A stretch of DNA of 64,000 nt from Muricea muricata (taxonomy: Eukaryota > Cnidaria > Anthozoa > Malacalcyonacea > Plexauridae). Position numbers and translations under genes: made by a program. Shown piece by piece: positions 25,578 through 37,049 of this stretch; within the stretch, counting starts at the first letter, position 1, and every line of letters begins with the position of its first letter. The notes beneath the pieces were generated by a model. It was not told where the DNA came from and ran no database searches. It saw nothing but the letters and a program-made list of their open reading frames with translations. The stretch spans positions 2,976,001-3,040,000 of the forward strand of contig OY979725.1 of assembly GCA_963855995.1 (NCBI GenBank), written 5' to 3'.

Positions 25578-27360
25578 TAGTCACATACCATCAAAACAAA
25601 GCAAGCTGTATTCCCATGGGAATTAAAAATGCACAAAAAATATAATCAATCCTACTGATTTTCATGCATGTATGAAGGAAATTAACTAAAAATCAAAGAA
25701 ACAATGTATTCCCCTGGGAATTAGAATGTCAGGTAATATTTTTCTCATTGTTTTAATTACAAAATATAATTCATAAACCCAGACTTAACCCAATTGATTT
25801 TTGCAAAACGATCATTCCTACAAATTATTTTGTTTTGTAAAAGTATCCAAATTCAAGCATCAAAGCCAAGTTTCGAGTAATTAAGATTCTTAACAAAATA
25901 TCAACAGTAGCCATTATATTTTTACCCAAATTTTTTAGACTGGAAATTTGACTGCCAAACTTTTAAAACATTCTATGTAATTCTTTCTTGAAAAGTCTTT
26001 AATATCAGTGCTATTGTAATCTAATTTTTCCACTTATTTTCCTCAACGAGAAACAGTAAATTTTTCAGCGACAAACAATGAAATTTACTTTTATCCTCTT
26101 TGATCTCTAAATAATAAGTATCTTGGTTTCTACTAACTTGTAAATCACCACTACTTTCTATTACAATGCCGTGTCTTCTGATTCTTGTGCATTGTTATTG
26201 TTTTGTGGGTCTCGTCGTCCAGGATCGTTCATTTTGTCCCGTCCTTGCGTTTTTCACATGACATTATCTTTTGCAGTAAAAAAAATTAAATCATTAGATA
26301 ATGATTATGTATAATTTATAAACTGTAATTTATAATGATTTATAAACTATAATATGTAATGATTTATGCAATAATAAGAGTTCATGCTGAATTTTCATTG
26401 GTCGAGAGCTGTGTATTATTATACCACACACACAGATGACGTCATGCAATGGCATGCACTTGAGCGAAATATTTTCGCGGGTTTGTTTTAAGTTATTTTA
26501 TTGTACAAAACAAAATCATGTTCAAAAACCATGAATGTCGTAAACTATTATTTTAATATCAAGTTACAAGTTCCGAAATTGTAACATTACCCAACGTACA
26601 TTTGTTAACCCTTATAAAGGGACTGGTATTTGAACGTCAAGTTACTTAAACTTTCTAAGCCCAGCCCCCCCCCCCCCTTGCATGAAGTTGCGCATCTGAC
26701 GATGTTTCAACGCGAAACACGAGATTTTAATCGCTTATAATCGTATTTAATTTTTGGGAAAATTTTTTTAACGACTTACATTTGTAAACCTTCCATGTAG
26801 ACCTTGGGTGCTCAATTCATGTAATATTCTAGTTTTCTACATGCTGCGTCCTTTTTGAAAAACAAGAAATATTTCTATTAGATGAAAATCTTGACAAATG
26901 TAAAATACATTTATTTAGGATTTCACATGCACATTTTACATGCACAATAGTTAAAGGGATATTGCAATAAATTTGACTGTCTTACTCGAATTTCTGTCTT
27001 ACTCGAAAGAACTTCAAGAATTATGTAGAAAACTATTTTACACCTTTCTCAGATGTTGTGTGATTCTCGAGATATTTTCATTTAAAACCAAAAATTAGGG
27101 TGATTCCAAGTTCTAGATAGACACCTGTATATTAATTTGTATTGACATGTATACTGTTATTAACTGTTGTCTACCGTTACCTTAACCCTTTGATTGTAGT
27201 AATTGTACCCAATTATTGTAGAATTACTACCAAATTAGCCATCTGCTATCTTAAGGTTATTTTGGTTATGCATGTTACGTTACAAACAGAGATGCGCAAA
27301 ATTGGTTTTTTATTTGCTTTTGTAACACTATATTCATTAGTTATATTATTTGTTTGGCAA
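25578..27360. other. intergenic AT-rich DNA
   Basis: I see no gene. The stretch holds scattered short palindromes around CCATGG/CCTGG near 25610 and 25709, imperfect repeats of TTTATAATGATTTATAAACT near 26310-26360, a C13 run near 26665, and the hammerhead-like string near 26690 described separately. Confidence 0.5.
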
Positions 27361-27369
27361 TGCTTTGAC

Positions 27370-27958
27370 CAATCTGGTACCCAGAGCCCACTTCCTCTTG
27401 GCCGAGGAACGAAGGGCTCTGGCATAATCCATTGCCTTCCCCACAAATCGGGGAGATCCGGTGTTTCTGCGCATGTGCAAAACTTTTCAACATGGAGGAC
27501 ATGGAACTTATGAATAAATTTCACGATTAAATAAACAACGCGTTGTTGAGACTTGGTAAAGCGGAAATATCTCTAAAAGAGGCGCAGTTCGAAGCTTTGA
27601 ATGCCATTGTTATGGAAAGAAAGGACTCGTTAGTAATTTTGCCAACCGGTTACGGAAAGTCGCTAATTTACCAAGCAAGTTGACTCGGTGCTTATCTTGA
27701 CTGAGATCATTATTGCAAACGCGACCCAACACTTGACCTTTGCCTCGCAATTTTTCTCGGAATATTCATTGCTTCAGGATCGCTTTTAGTACGGAATTTA
27801 TGTAGGAAGTAAAACAAAGTAATTAACATAATATCAGCTTTATTCTGATTGGTTACCTCAAAACAATACGAAGACCAATCAAATGAAAGTAAGCAATGGA
27901 TTGTGCCAGAGACCTTCGTTCCTCGGCCAAGAGGAACTGGGCTCTGGGTACGAGATTG
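27370..27958. mobile_element. Mutator-like element with 9-bp TSD carrying helicase sequence
   Basis: Terminal inverted repeats of about 65 bp begin CAATCTGGTACCCAGAGCCC and pass through CTCTTGGCCGAGGAACGAAG. The exact 9-bp direct repeat TGCTTTGAC flanks the element at 27361-27369 and 27959-27967. The 589-bp body holds no transposase but carries the first part of a RecQ-type helicase reading frame with what looks like its 5' leader. The 9-bp TSD and long TIRs fit a non-autonomous MULE. Confidence 0.8.
27492..27683 (+). pseudogene. RecQ-like helicase N-terminal fragment
   Basis: From an ATG at 27492, one frame contains a single stop (TAA at 27528) and then runs open to TGA at 27681. The last part reads LKEAQFEALNAIV, then LVILPTGYGKSLIYQ. 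This is helicase motif 0 followed by motif I (Walker A, GYGKS) of the RecQ/superfamily 2 type. The rest of the helicase is absent and the end coincides with what would be an exon boundary. It is either a captured host gene start or the relic of a helicase encoded by the parent transposon. It is not functional. Confidence 0.7.
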
Positions 27959-28129
27959 TGCTTTGACGTGACCATGCAGCTTGTCACATGACCAAAATCA
28001 ACGTTATAAGATAAAAAATAAATCTAAGATGGAAATTTCTATCTTCACCGCTAAGGTAAATGAAAACGATATGAAATGTAAAAATTCTGATCGCATGAAA
28101 GTTTTTAGTTGTCCTTAGACGAGGTTTAT

Positions 28130-28366
28130 GCTGGTTTTCATTAAATTGTGTAAACAAGTCGGGAGCGTTTTGACATAATTAGAAACGAAAATGCTCTGAA
28201 CCGACACTGTATGCATGTATAGCCTAAGGTGAATGATACTAACTTCCCGACGAAGAGCCTTCGCTTGAAACGACGAAATCTTGTTATATCGTTTCGGCTA
28301 GAGAAAGATTTCATATTGCCATACCCTTGTACTACCGACACTGGCAACGTTAGCTCGAGATATTAA
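28130..28366 (+). repeat. dispersed repeat with hammerhead-like string, copy 1
   Basis: It shares ordered blocks with 40290-40445: CTAACTTCCC, then GA(C/G)GA-type sequence, CCTT-GCTTGAAACG, later CCGACA-TGGCAA-GTTAG-TCGAGATATT. The GA.GA-stem-GAAACG arrangement resembles a decayed hammerhead ribozyme core as carried by Penelope-like elements. The U4 position of the core appears changed to C, so I would not expect activity. Confidence 0.4.
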
Positions 28367-29334
28367 TTTTAATTGGAATAAGAGCTGAAGTCACAAAGAA
28401 AATGGAAACGACAAAATAAAATAAACAAATTTACCTTCACTCTATCAATAGATCGTAGTCGTGGCTTCGGTAGTCTTCATCATGCTGTTTATGGTTTCAT
28501 GTGGTTGGCGTTCTCTCTTACAATATCACGCCGGTACCAAAGTACCAAGCTCATTCATATCCAGTATTCCAGTCATCATAAAATAAAGAGAAAATTAATG
28601 TTACAAAATATTTCAAAATATTGGAAACTAAACGAAAATTTGATTGTAAATGACTTTGACAAACCGTACATTATGATTGTTTTTGCATCATGACATCTTC
28701 TGATGCGCACGGCTAATGATTCACCTCTTTAAGACAATAACAATTATTCAATATCAATACAAGATTCTTCCCCCATTTTGTTCAGTCATTGGTTGGTAGT
28801 TGTGGTATTGACGTTTTACTTGGCACCCTTTGAAAAAAATGACGATGTTTAGAAAACCGTTACAAGACAAGCAACGCGAAAACTACATTAATAAGGATAA
28901 GAGAGCACTGAGTAATTATAATAGACGTGGTAGGTCGCAGAGGTTGGTCATATATTTTGCATAAGACGGGATGAGAGACCGGGAGTTAAACATTACATAG
29001 TAAATTTCTGATGAATGCCGTAAGTTAAATGGCTGCTGAAAGTTGACATAATCTCAGTGTGCAGAAAATTTTTTATTCCAAATTCATGGTCACAGAAAGA
29101 AAAAAAACTTTCCCACTATCGCGGTGGAAATCGCGTACGTGTAAGCACTAAACGCCAAAAAAAAACGCAACACAAATGGCGGAATTTGAAGGCTTTGTAT
29201 TTCCAGTTCCCTAACGTTCACGGGCAAGTATATTTATATATTTTTTATCAATTTTTTAAGGGAAAATATAGAGGAATTTTCTGAAAGTGAAGATATTTGA
29301 GGAAAGCATTTAACCATATATATTAGAAAAAGGG

Positions 29335-29547
29335 ATGGATTGGCAACTCTTTTGTTATCTATACTTTATCTTCAGTTGAGCACACCGGAAGCAAACATTG
29401 CCCAACTTGTATGGTAATTATGCTCATGAACTGAATTTCGTTCATGCGCATAATTACCATAGCGAGTTGTGCAATGTTTGTTTCCGGTTTATTCAAAATA
29501 ACTGAAGCGAAGATCGTGTATAGTATTGAATAGCGTTGCCAATCCAT
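29335..29547. mobile_element. palindromic MITE, copy 2 (complete)
   Basis: Ends are perfect inverted repeats, ATGGATTGGCAAC and GTTGCCAATCCAT. Almost the whole 213 bp folds back on itself: CCGGAAGCAAACATTGC faces GCAATGTTTGTTTCCGG, and GGTAATTATG-CTCATGAA faces TTCATGCGCATAATTACC. A truncated copy lies in LIG4 intron 22 in the opposite orientation. Confidence 0.75.
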
Positions 29548-29754
29548 TCCCCTGTCTAATATTTATGATTTAAGTGAAAACTCGAATCGGAGCTGAACCT
29601 TCCAAGTAAATGGATGACCCCATACTGCCCAGAAAAATATTTGATAATTATTTTATAAAATAAAATAGTAATTATTTTATTTTATAAAATTATTTCAGTG
29701 AAACACAAGTCAACGCCAGAGAATTTAAATTTGTCGTGTAGGATTGTTTGATCC

Positions 29755-29945
29755 TGCACAGTAATGTCCAAGTGGGGCAATCGTCAGAGCAAGTGCCTGT
29801 CATCTGGGGGGTTGTCGGTTCAATCCCCACTTCAGATTCGTGACACCCGTGTGAGGAATCAGTTAGTCGTGGGTTTCTTCCAGGTACTCCGGATTGCGAA
29901 TGTTGACAGGGTTGTTGAAATTGTAAAATACCAGTAATCAATGGA
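29755..29945 (+). mobile_element. tRNA-derived SINE
   Basis: The left part looks like a decayed tRNA: an A-box-like GTGGGGCAATCGTCAGAGC, then a clean B box GGTTCAATCCC at 29817-29827. The body carries GTGGGTTTCTTCCAGGTACT (29869 onward), close to a conserved central block found in SINEs of many invertebrates. The 3' boundary is uncertain; related-looking sequence continues to about 30130. Confidence 0.6.
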
Positions 29946-30608
29946 ACCAGAGTACTTCACTAAGGCTGTCAAGGACGAGGCGTGAACGATGATAAGTGGG
30001 GTAGTCTGGGGGGAGGATAAAGATTGAAGTGGTGTGAAAGAGGGGAGTACTACCATAAACGGTGTACTCCTGAAAGGAAGAGAATAAACCGAAGAACATT
30101 GGATTGGAGAAAAGAAATGGGGCACTAATTAGTGGACGAAATTTGACTTGTTTCAAGGATCAAGAAATTCAGATTTGTAGTTTAAATGAAAGGCAGTCCA
30201 AAGGTCATGTAAACATTTGTTAAGTCAAGGTTCTCATTTGATCGCCCCAAAAAAAGGAAATCTGAACTTCTATGTTTCTTGTATAGAGTGCAGTGTATTA
30301 ATGGACAGAAAAAGTTTTGAAGAAATAGAAAAGAGAAAGAAAGAATAAAAGTAAGTTACAATAAAGTTTATGAAGAATGATAAAGAAACTATTGTTACAG
30401 CACTTGATACATGATAATAATCATCATTACAAACACCCTATTAATCACCATAAGGTTGGTGTGGTCTAACTGGACGGGAAGGATTTAAGAGGGCGGGGTT
30501 TATTTATTAGTTGGATTGCCAAAAATAATGTTGATCGTGAAAAGAACGTTAACTTATCAGACAGAGGGTTTAATGAAATTTGTCTGAGTAAATTCCTAAA
30601 TTGCTCAC

Positions 30609-30627
30609 GGGGGGGGGGGGGGGGGGG
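30609..30627. repeat. poly(G) run
   Basis: A run of about 18 G interrupted by one A toward its end, just downstream of the third exon of the candidate small gene. Similar mononucleotide G/C runs occur at 4113, 17560, 26665, 42430 and 49720. Confidence 0.9.
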
Positions 30628-30686
30628 AGGGTGTAATAGAGAGTTTGCAATGATAGTAAGTATATTGTAAAGTTTGGTTTTCTTAC

Positions 30687-33600
30687 CACGAAATCCTCTT
30701 GAAAGTCCTTTTTGGCTGTGGAATTTCGCATCACAGTTGTCACGTGGTTTTCTCGCAATATCTCTGAAATATCTAGCTACAATTTAAAATTCAGTATGTA
30801 AGATAAGAAACATTTTACCGAATGGCAGCAAATACTTTAATTTATGAAACAAAATTAATCAGTTGTAGAGGTAAGCATGATACAAATTTTTATACCTCAA
30901 AAAGGTTCTGTCGTGGCACCATGTCGAACTGTTCGTTTACGTTCCTGCTAAAGAAAGAAAAATAGAAACTGTGTCATATATATATCATTACATTTATCTA
31001 AATTGCGTTAAATTTAAACAGTGAGATTCGACGTGGCAAGCAGACCGAATTTTTCAGAAAGTAAAATATTTGACAACGAAACCATACGTTCAATAGTTAG
31101 AGAATACTTGCATGTGTAATAAAAAAGCAATACTGTTCATGTCCAACTACACTAGAACGATTTTCGTTGCATTTTTAGATTGGACAAAAACACGACGCCA
31201 TTTTGATTTTGAATTTTTACGAAGACGCTCTATTTTGCTTCGCAATTTTTTCTATTTCTTCGTCGTTTTAGCTCGAATTTGCTCCTGATGCTCCCTGCAT
31301 CTTCCTCGCCATTTCTATGGAATCAATTGATATATATATACATACCTTGAAGGTTTTTGGTGCGTAAATATTTGGTCGAAGCGGAGAGATTTTCAACGAA
31401 GCTTCTTCTTCGAGTACCAGCAACAAATGACGTCAGATGACTATTGTGGGCCAGAAGATACCCGTATGTACAGTTAAATTAACGTTTTAGGAAGCTGAAA
31501 ATCAGTTTTTATTACGCGAATGAAGTATTTTAGCCATTATTTCTAACTCAGGTCTTTCTTCTACTTCTTTGGTCCTAGTTTACTTAGTTAATTTGCCCAA
31601 AAAACGCCTGTAAGGGGCGTTTTTGAGATTTTTTTTATTTGCATGCTGATGAGCAAGGAAAGACCCGTTGGAGTTTTCGTTGGGAAACATCTTTCCTCCG
31701 TGGTCGAGAGGTAAAGGTAACTGTCTTGACTTTGATTTTAGATGGATCGGGGACCGGTTAAGTCCAACTGAGTTTGGCAAGAATTTAATTCTTCACTCGC
31801 TTAGTTGGACTAATTGGTCCCCGATCCACTCAAAATTCAGATCGAAGCTGGGCGTGGAGTGAAGGAAAACACTAGATAGTACCGCGAGGCCAAGGAGGCA
31901 AACGTTATTTGCCTGGTGTTTTTAACTGATACTTAAGCAAATTTCCTTAACCTGACTGTTAGGGACAGGCCTGTTACGTTGGTGCATTGAATATTTCTCG
32001 TCGTTATTTCCCTTCGTTGAAGAAGACAAGTTGTCTTCGTCGAGAAATAGCGACGAGAAGACTTCAAGGCACCACTAAACCACCATACTGTAAAACTACA
32101 GTGTAGTGGTTTAGCTGACTAAACCACTACACTGTGCCAATTGTATATGACGGACTTCTTCTCAAAGCTTACGGTACAACCATGGATGCGCAAAGATGCG
32201 CAAACACTTTAAAGCAAGTGTTTTCTTTCATGGAAGAGTAAAAGACGACAACGCTTACTAAATCAAAGCCGTGTAGTCATGTTTTTAACTTGTTTAGCTA
32301 TGTTTAACGATCTTTTATGGCGATTAGATCATGGCAATAGTCGAAATTTGCTTCATTAACAGTTATCTTTTACGACTTTCCGAGGACCTTACTTATTTGA
32401 GCTTTGTATGTCATTACGTCCAGTGTCCTTGATATAGGAGTCATTTATTTATGGCCTTGGGTTTAATTCCTAAACACTGAATGACAGTGCTAAGTCTTTT
32501 GAAGTGATGAGATAACATTTTCAACTTAGTTATTACTTTGCCTAGTCACTATGTACAAGATGTGAGTTTAAAGTGTTCTCTATGACTATATGGAAAACAT
32601 ATTATGGTTGTAGGCGTGACACATTCAACATAGTATTAAGTATGGCCTTGGGTTTGATTCCCAAACACTGAATGACAGTCTAAGGCTTTTGAAGTGATGA
32701 GATAACATTTTCAACAGAGTTATTACTTTGCCTAATCACCAGGTACATGATGCGAGTCTAAAGTGTGCTCTATAGGGAGAATATGTTACAGTTACAGGCG
32801 TGACAAATTAAACATAGCATAAAGTATGGCCCTGGGTTTAATTCCCTAACACTGAATGGCAGTCTTTAGCTATTCCACGTAATGAGATGACATAATGCAA
32901 CAAGATGGCACTGCGTTATCACTTTGCCCAGAGTCATAATGTAACCAAGCATATAGTATATTCTGCAAACCTTAACTCAGAACGTTGCTGATTTAGTTTC
33001 TATTATTTTAACGGAAAATCGTCAATGATTTTTTCATGGTTGCTTTAAACATTGCCGACACTGATAAAGTTGTAACTCGGAATTGTTAGACAACGGCAGC
33101 GATGCAGTTTTATTGTGCTGTAGCCTTGCTATAACCTGCAAAATGCTTGATTGTATATAAGCTACGAGCGCCGAAGCTTCAGCGTTGATAGAAAGCTATT
33201 GGTCCTACCTTGGACACTTATATTCACTACCAATAGGAACGCTTCAGACTCACAGTTTGTACATAACGCATTTTATGGGTTATATCACAAGAAAACTGCA
33301 GAGTAAACTATTACAATGTCGTTGTCGTATAAAACTAACCTGTTACTGCATGCTCAGGAAAATACTAGTTTCCAATGAAGAATAAAGCTTGGCGCTCGTA
33401 GCTTACAGACAACCACGCATTTTACAGGTTATATTCTATTTAATATGTGTTTTATCTTATAAATCTTATCTTTATATCTTGTAAAGCACGAATTGCGAGT
33501 ATATTAAATGGCTTGCGACAGAATTTTCAGTATAGATGCTGTATAAGCCGAGAAAATGGAGGGAAAATTTTCAGTGTGAAAACACTCATTTTCTTTATCA

Positions 33601-35118
33601 CATATAAAGACTCTTTCCCGGCTATGATTCGCTTTTTGTTTTGCTCATGAACTTATCATTAAATAGTTTTAGAGCACAAAAAAACAGCACGCTGCCGTTG
33701 TCTTACAATTCCGACTTGCAACGTTACCAATGTCGGCAATGTTTAAAAGCAACTACGAAAAAACATTGATAATTTACTGTTAAACTAATAGAAACTGAAT
33801 CGTTAACGTTCTGAGTTAAGGTTTGTAGAATATACTATATGCTTGGTTACAGTGGTGTAACATCATGACTAGACAAAGTAATAATGCAGTGACATCTTGT
33901 TGCAATATGCTATCACTTAACTGGAAGAGCTAAAGACTGCCATTCAGTGTTTGGGAATTAAACCCATGGCCATAAATAAATGACTCCTATATCAAGGACA
34001 CTGAACGTAATGACATATAAAGCTCGATCAAGAAGAAAGGCCCACGGAAAGCCATAAAAGACAACAGTTATCAATTATGCAAACTTCGACCTCCCTTCTT
34101 ACCATGGCCTAATTGCCATAATTGCCACAAACGAGGACAAAAATTGCACGAGCACGTTAATACACCACCGAATTTTTTTTGAAAAACTTCACGTGTCAAA
34201 CGTTTTTTGACCATGTTCAAATTTGACAAAACGATTTGACAAAAGAAAATTGTGAAGAAAATTCGGTGGTGTTAACAGGCTTGGGTTTTATCGCTCTCTC
34301 CTTCGCAGAAGCTCTATATCGCTTGATGACGGTTGCTTTCGACCGCTTGTATTTACCATCTAGTGCTATAAAAAGACTCTGCGAAGGAGAGGGTTTTATC
34401 GACAGCGATGCAATATATGCATCACATTTTACGACAAGGTGTTACCAGCTTTGCCTGTGACAAGCAAGTGAAATTATAACAAAAACGTCGCTTCTATACT
34501 AATTGTTCACTTTTTTCCAAGAGCCGATCACACGCATCGAACTTTCAAAGGTCTGCACTTTTATATGGGATGTATTTGACTAAGATCAACACTTCAGGTT
34601 CTTAATGATATTGACATCCACTGAGCACATCACTATTGAACACTTTAAATAGAGCATGTATAATGCAAATTTGTGCGCTGTATATAATGTAAATATACTT
34701 AGCCGCGCCGCTAATTATCAAGATTCAAATCTATTTGTCTGCTCGAGGATAAACGAGCCATTCCCTCCCATTTTTTGGCATAAAATTAGTTTACCAATAT
34801 TGCGTGACAATGCAGTGCAAAACGGTCGAGGACACACGAGTTGACATCCCATAGCTGCGCAATTGTTACGCAATTCTGAGGCTACGTTTGACAAGTTATG
34901 ACGTTAGTGTTTAAACAAAAATGTCCATCCGTCAATCTCATTGTCTGCTTAGACATTGTTTTCAGTAACGTTACAGTCGATAACGAAAGATGCTGTTCTA
35001 AAAAATTGCCATTTAATATCTCCAGAATATTGCACGATGTTAGAGTTGTTTCAAAGAGAAACCTATAGAATTCTCAATGCACAGGAAATGCCCTTATTTA
35101 CCTCCTGAGTTGCGCCAT
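30687..35118 (-). CDS. candidate small split gene, unrecognised (partial)
   Basis: Three minus-strand segments join in one open frame across consensus sites. Exon 1 (35118-35102) starts ATG in the context AAAATGGCG, encodes MAQLR and ends AG|GTAAAT. Exon 2 (31440-31346) follows ACAATAG and ends CAAG|GTATGT. Exon 3 (30763-30687) follows ATATTTCAG and ends CGTG|GTAAGA. The peptide opens MAQLRSHLTSFVAGTRRR, a basic amphipathic start compatible with mitochondrial import, and continues with EILRENHVTTVM. I do not recognise the family. The final exon is not established; an exon near 28440-28505 could supply the C-terminus. The segments are short enough for chance, so this is tentative. Confidence 0.3.
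31743..31828. mobile_element. 86-bp hairpin MITE
   Basis: The arms run TGGATCGGGGACC...AAGTCCAACT and the inverted AGTTGGACT...GGTCCCCGATCCA, with a 30-base loop. The apparent open frames on both strands here simply mirror each other. Confidence 0.6.
31995..32135. repeat. two adjacent hairpins
   Basis: The first (about 31996-32060) has arms TTCTCGTCG-TATTTC and GAAATAGCGACGAGAA. The second (32098-32135) is a perfect 17-bp inverted repeat, ACAGTGTAGTGGTTTAG, closed by the loop CTGA. Both are in the proposed long first intron of the candidate small gene. Confidence 0.7.
32305..34125. mobile_element. 1.8-kb foldback element
   Basis: The left arm (about 32305-33190) is matched inverted by the right arm (about 33390-34125). 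Examples are AGGAGTCATTTATTTATGGC at 32436 facing GGCCATAAATAAATGACTCC near 33971, and AAGCTACGAGCGCC near 33159 facing GGCGCTCGTAGCTT near 33391. The left arm has a 185-190-bp segment starting ATGGCCTTGGGTTT repeated three times (about 32451, 32642, 32826); the right arm has it once. There is no transposase frame. Confidence 0.65.
34165..34402. mobile_element. two small hairpin MITEs
   Basis: The first, about 34165-34275, has ends ACACCACCGAATTTT and AAAATTCGGTGGTGT with TTAA on both sides. The second, about 34290-34400, has arms CTCTCCTTCGCAGA and TCTGCGAAGGAGAG. Both lack coding capacity. Confidence 0.55.
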
Positions 35119-36498
35119 TTTCACATGAACACGACTATATCGAAATCACTGGAGTCACGCGGGCATTTCGTATAACTGCACAAGTCAACTAGGTCGTATC
35201 TGCATGCAAACAGATGGCTCAAACGGAGCCTATCACGATAACGCTTTTTAAAAGTTCGAGGACCTTCAGAACGTAGAAGAAATATATATGGTTGGGTCTG
35301 TGAGCAGCTGAGCAGCCAAAGCGTTGCAACAATAATGGCTCCGTGATAAAGAGTTTGCAAAACAAAGAGATCTCTGTGCGAGGTTAAAAACACGTATATG
35401 ATATGGGAAGCGGTGGGAATTAAATTATTGTAAGAAATTGTACATTTTGTTTGGTTCAAAAACAAAAACAAGGTTTAGATTTGCTAAGAGTAAGGTGTCG
35501 ATAAATAAGAAAAAACTTCTTGGGATTTGGTTACTGCAGATTTGAAGCTGATTTTAGTAACTAAGTTGTGTTCGCTGCAATGATTCGATGTCTGCCATAA
35601 GATGGATTTTCAATAACACTTCTCACGTCGTAAAATGCTTTCCCATTGCTCGAGGAACGTGACAATACTTATAGTTTAACGTTGAATCGAGCATGACTTC
35701 GCAGTTAAGAACACTCCTGGGGCCACAAATGGTTCATAGTTGTTGCCTTCTATAAAAAAACATTCTTTGTTTTAAAGACGCGTTGTCAAGCTGCGGTGTC
35801 CTAACTGTGCATCAGTACCAAGATTTGCATGAGAGTTGAAAAGGGAGAGATTACATCACACTTCGACCGTTTGACAAAAACGAGATTTCTCTCCAAGTCA
35901 GTTTAGGCGATATATAATTCATGATTGCTCTATTTTCCCCGGCAATTTTTCTGAATGCATGACAAAAACTCTCTGGGTTCGAGCCTTATTACAAACAGTG
36001 GCTATCGTTGTATAGGGCCCCCCTGGTTTGAAATTTGTAAAGGCCCCCTGTGTGAGCGCTAAAAGCACAAGTCAGGTGCCGCGAAAGCGCATGTCCGTGT
36101 TAAGAGAACGTTTACTTATGGCACATCCTGGCCTGAGGACGACAACTTTGCGGTATTCTGACCTTCCAAAAACGGCATTGTCATGCCCCAGAAGTCACGC
36201 TGTGGATACGTTTCTGCCCGATACTGTGAGCAAGGGGCCCTTATATTTAGTTAGCGTGCGCCCAGTCTACACCAGAATTGGCTCCAACGCTAGAAGTATG
36301 GTCCACTGAATGAGGCACAGAATAAGGTCTAACGAGGTGCATTGAATAGGCATTAATAACATTTATGAGAAATTAAAGCAAAAAATGTGCCGTCATTGAT
36401 CAAGCTAGAGTTTTACTGTTGTTCCAAAAAAACGTTTCTTGAGGTTTTACTGATTTACCAATCAAGAACAAAACAAGCCACTTCGCGTAACTTCCTAA
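34403..36498. other. mostly featureless interval
   Basis: Only the proposed first exon of the candidate small gene (35102-35118) is marked here. The open frames at 35121-35471 and 36028-36309 show no family feature, signal or splice context and I do not call them. Confidence 0.45.
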
Positions 36499-36991
36499 CT
36501 GGTTTGTGGCAAATGTTTAGAACTTTTGTGCTTCGCTGTGCTTGGTCAATTTAACGAATTCTGAAATCGACAAAGAAACATGAACGACAAAGTGAACGTG
36601 TAACACTTGTGTCTATTTATAACAATGTTTTTCGACTCTACCACAATTAATGCATGGTTTATTAAGCTTATCGGGGGAAAAGATCTTCAAAGTTACACCC
36701 ATATCGATTTAAGCGAAATACGTACATTATTTAATGCATAAAATGTCGATATTGAAGCAGCAATTTGTAATTCTTCGTGGCGCCACTGACGTCAGTTGGC
36801 AACATATGAAGTTGTGTATTACACTACATTTTTCATCTTAGACGTCGTTTTTATGTCTGAATGTCTATCCTATTCGGTGGATACCTTTTTGAAGACTATT
36901 GACGGTTAACTATATGGACTACAGTGGCTGGAGTTGAACAAAATACGTACAAAACGAACAATGGGTGTATTAAACATTTGCCACAGACCGG
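36499..36991. mobile_element. 493-bp MITE, copy 1
   Basis: Terminal repeats are CTGGTTTGTGGCAAATGTTT and the inverted AAACATTTGCCACAGACCGG. Flanks carry TCCTA on both sides (TCCTAA left, TCCTAC right). It is about 95% identical by eye to the copy at 45103-45592. No reading frame resembles a transposase. Confidence 0.8.
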
Positions 36992-37049
36992 TCCTACTGA
37001 TCACAACGGCAAAAGCTAGTACATCTCGTTTTGTAGAATTCCGATATCA

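Noticed and set aside
29800..29830. A functional tRNA gene, because of a good B box
   Set aside because: The A box is degenerate, no cloverleaf can be drawn around it and SINE body sequence follows directly.
30896..30947. A segment with splice-like borders (TTTCTTTCTTTAG before, GAG|GTATAA after) between exons 2 and 3 of the candidate small gene
   Set aside because: Including it introduces an immediate stop in the proposed frame. The donor is weak. At most it would be a non-productive exon.
31580..31862. Facing 64-66-codon frames on both strands
   Set aside because: Mirror-image by-products of the hairpin at 31743-31828.
35121..35471. 116-codon minus-strand frame with hydrophobic stretches
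   Set aside because: No family resemblance. It ends just before the candidate gene start codon and probably overlaps its promoter or leader.
36028..36309. 93-codon plus-strand frame rich in Arg and Ser
   Set aside because: No recognisable motif, splice context or composition shift; the length is within chance for this sequence.
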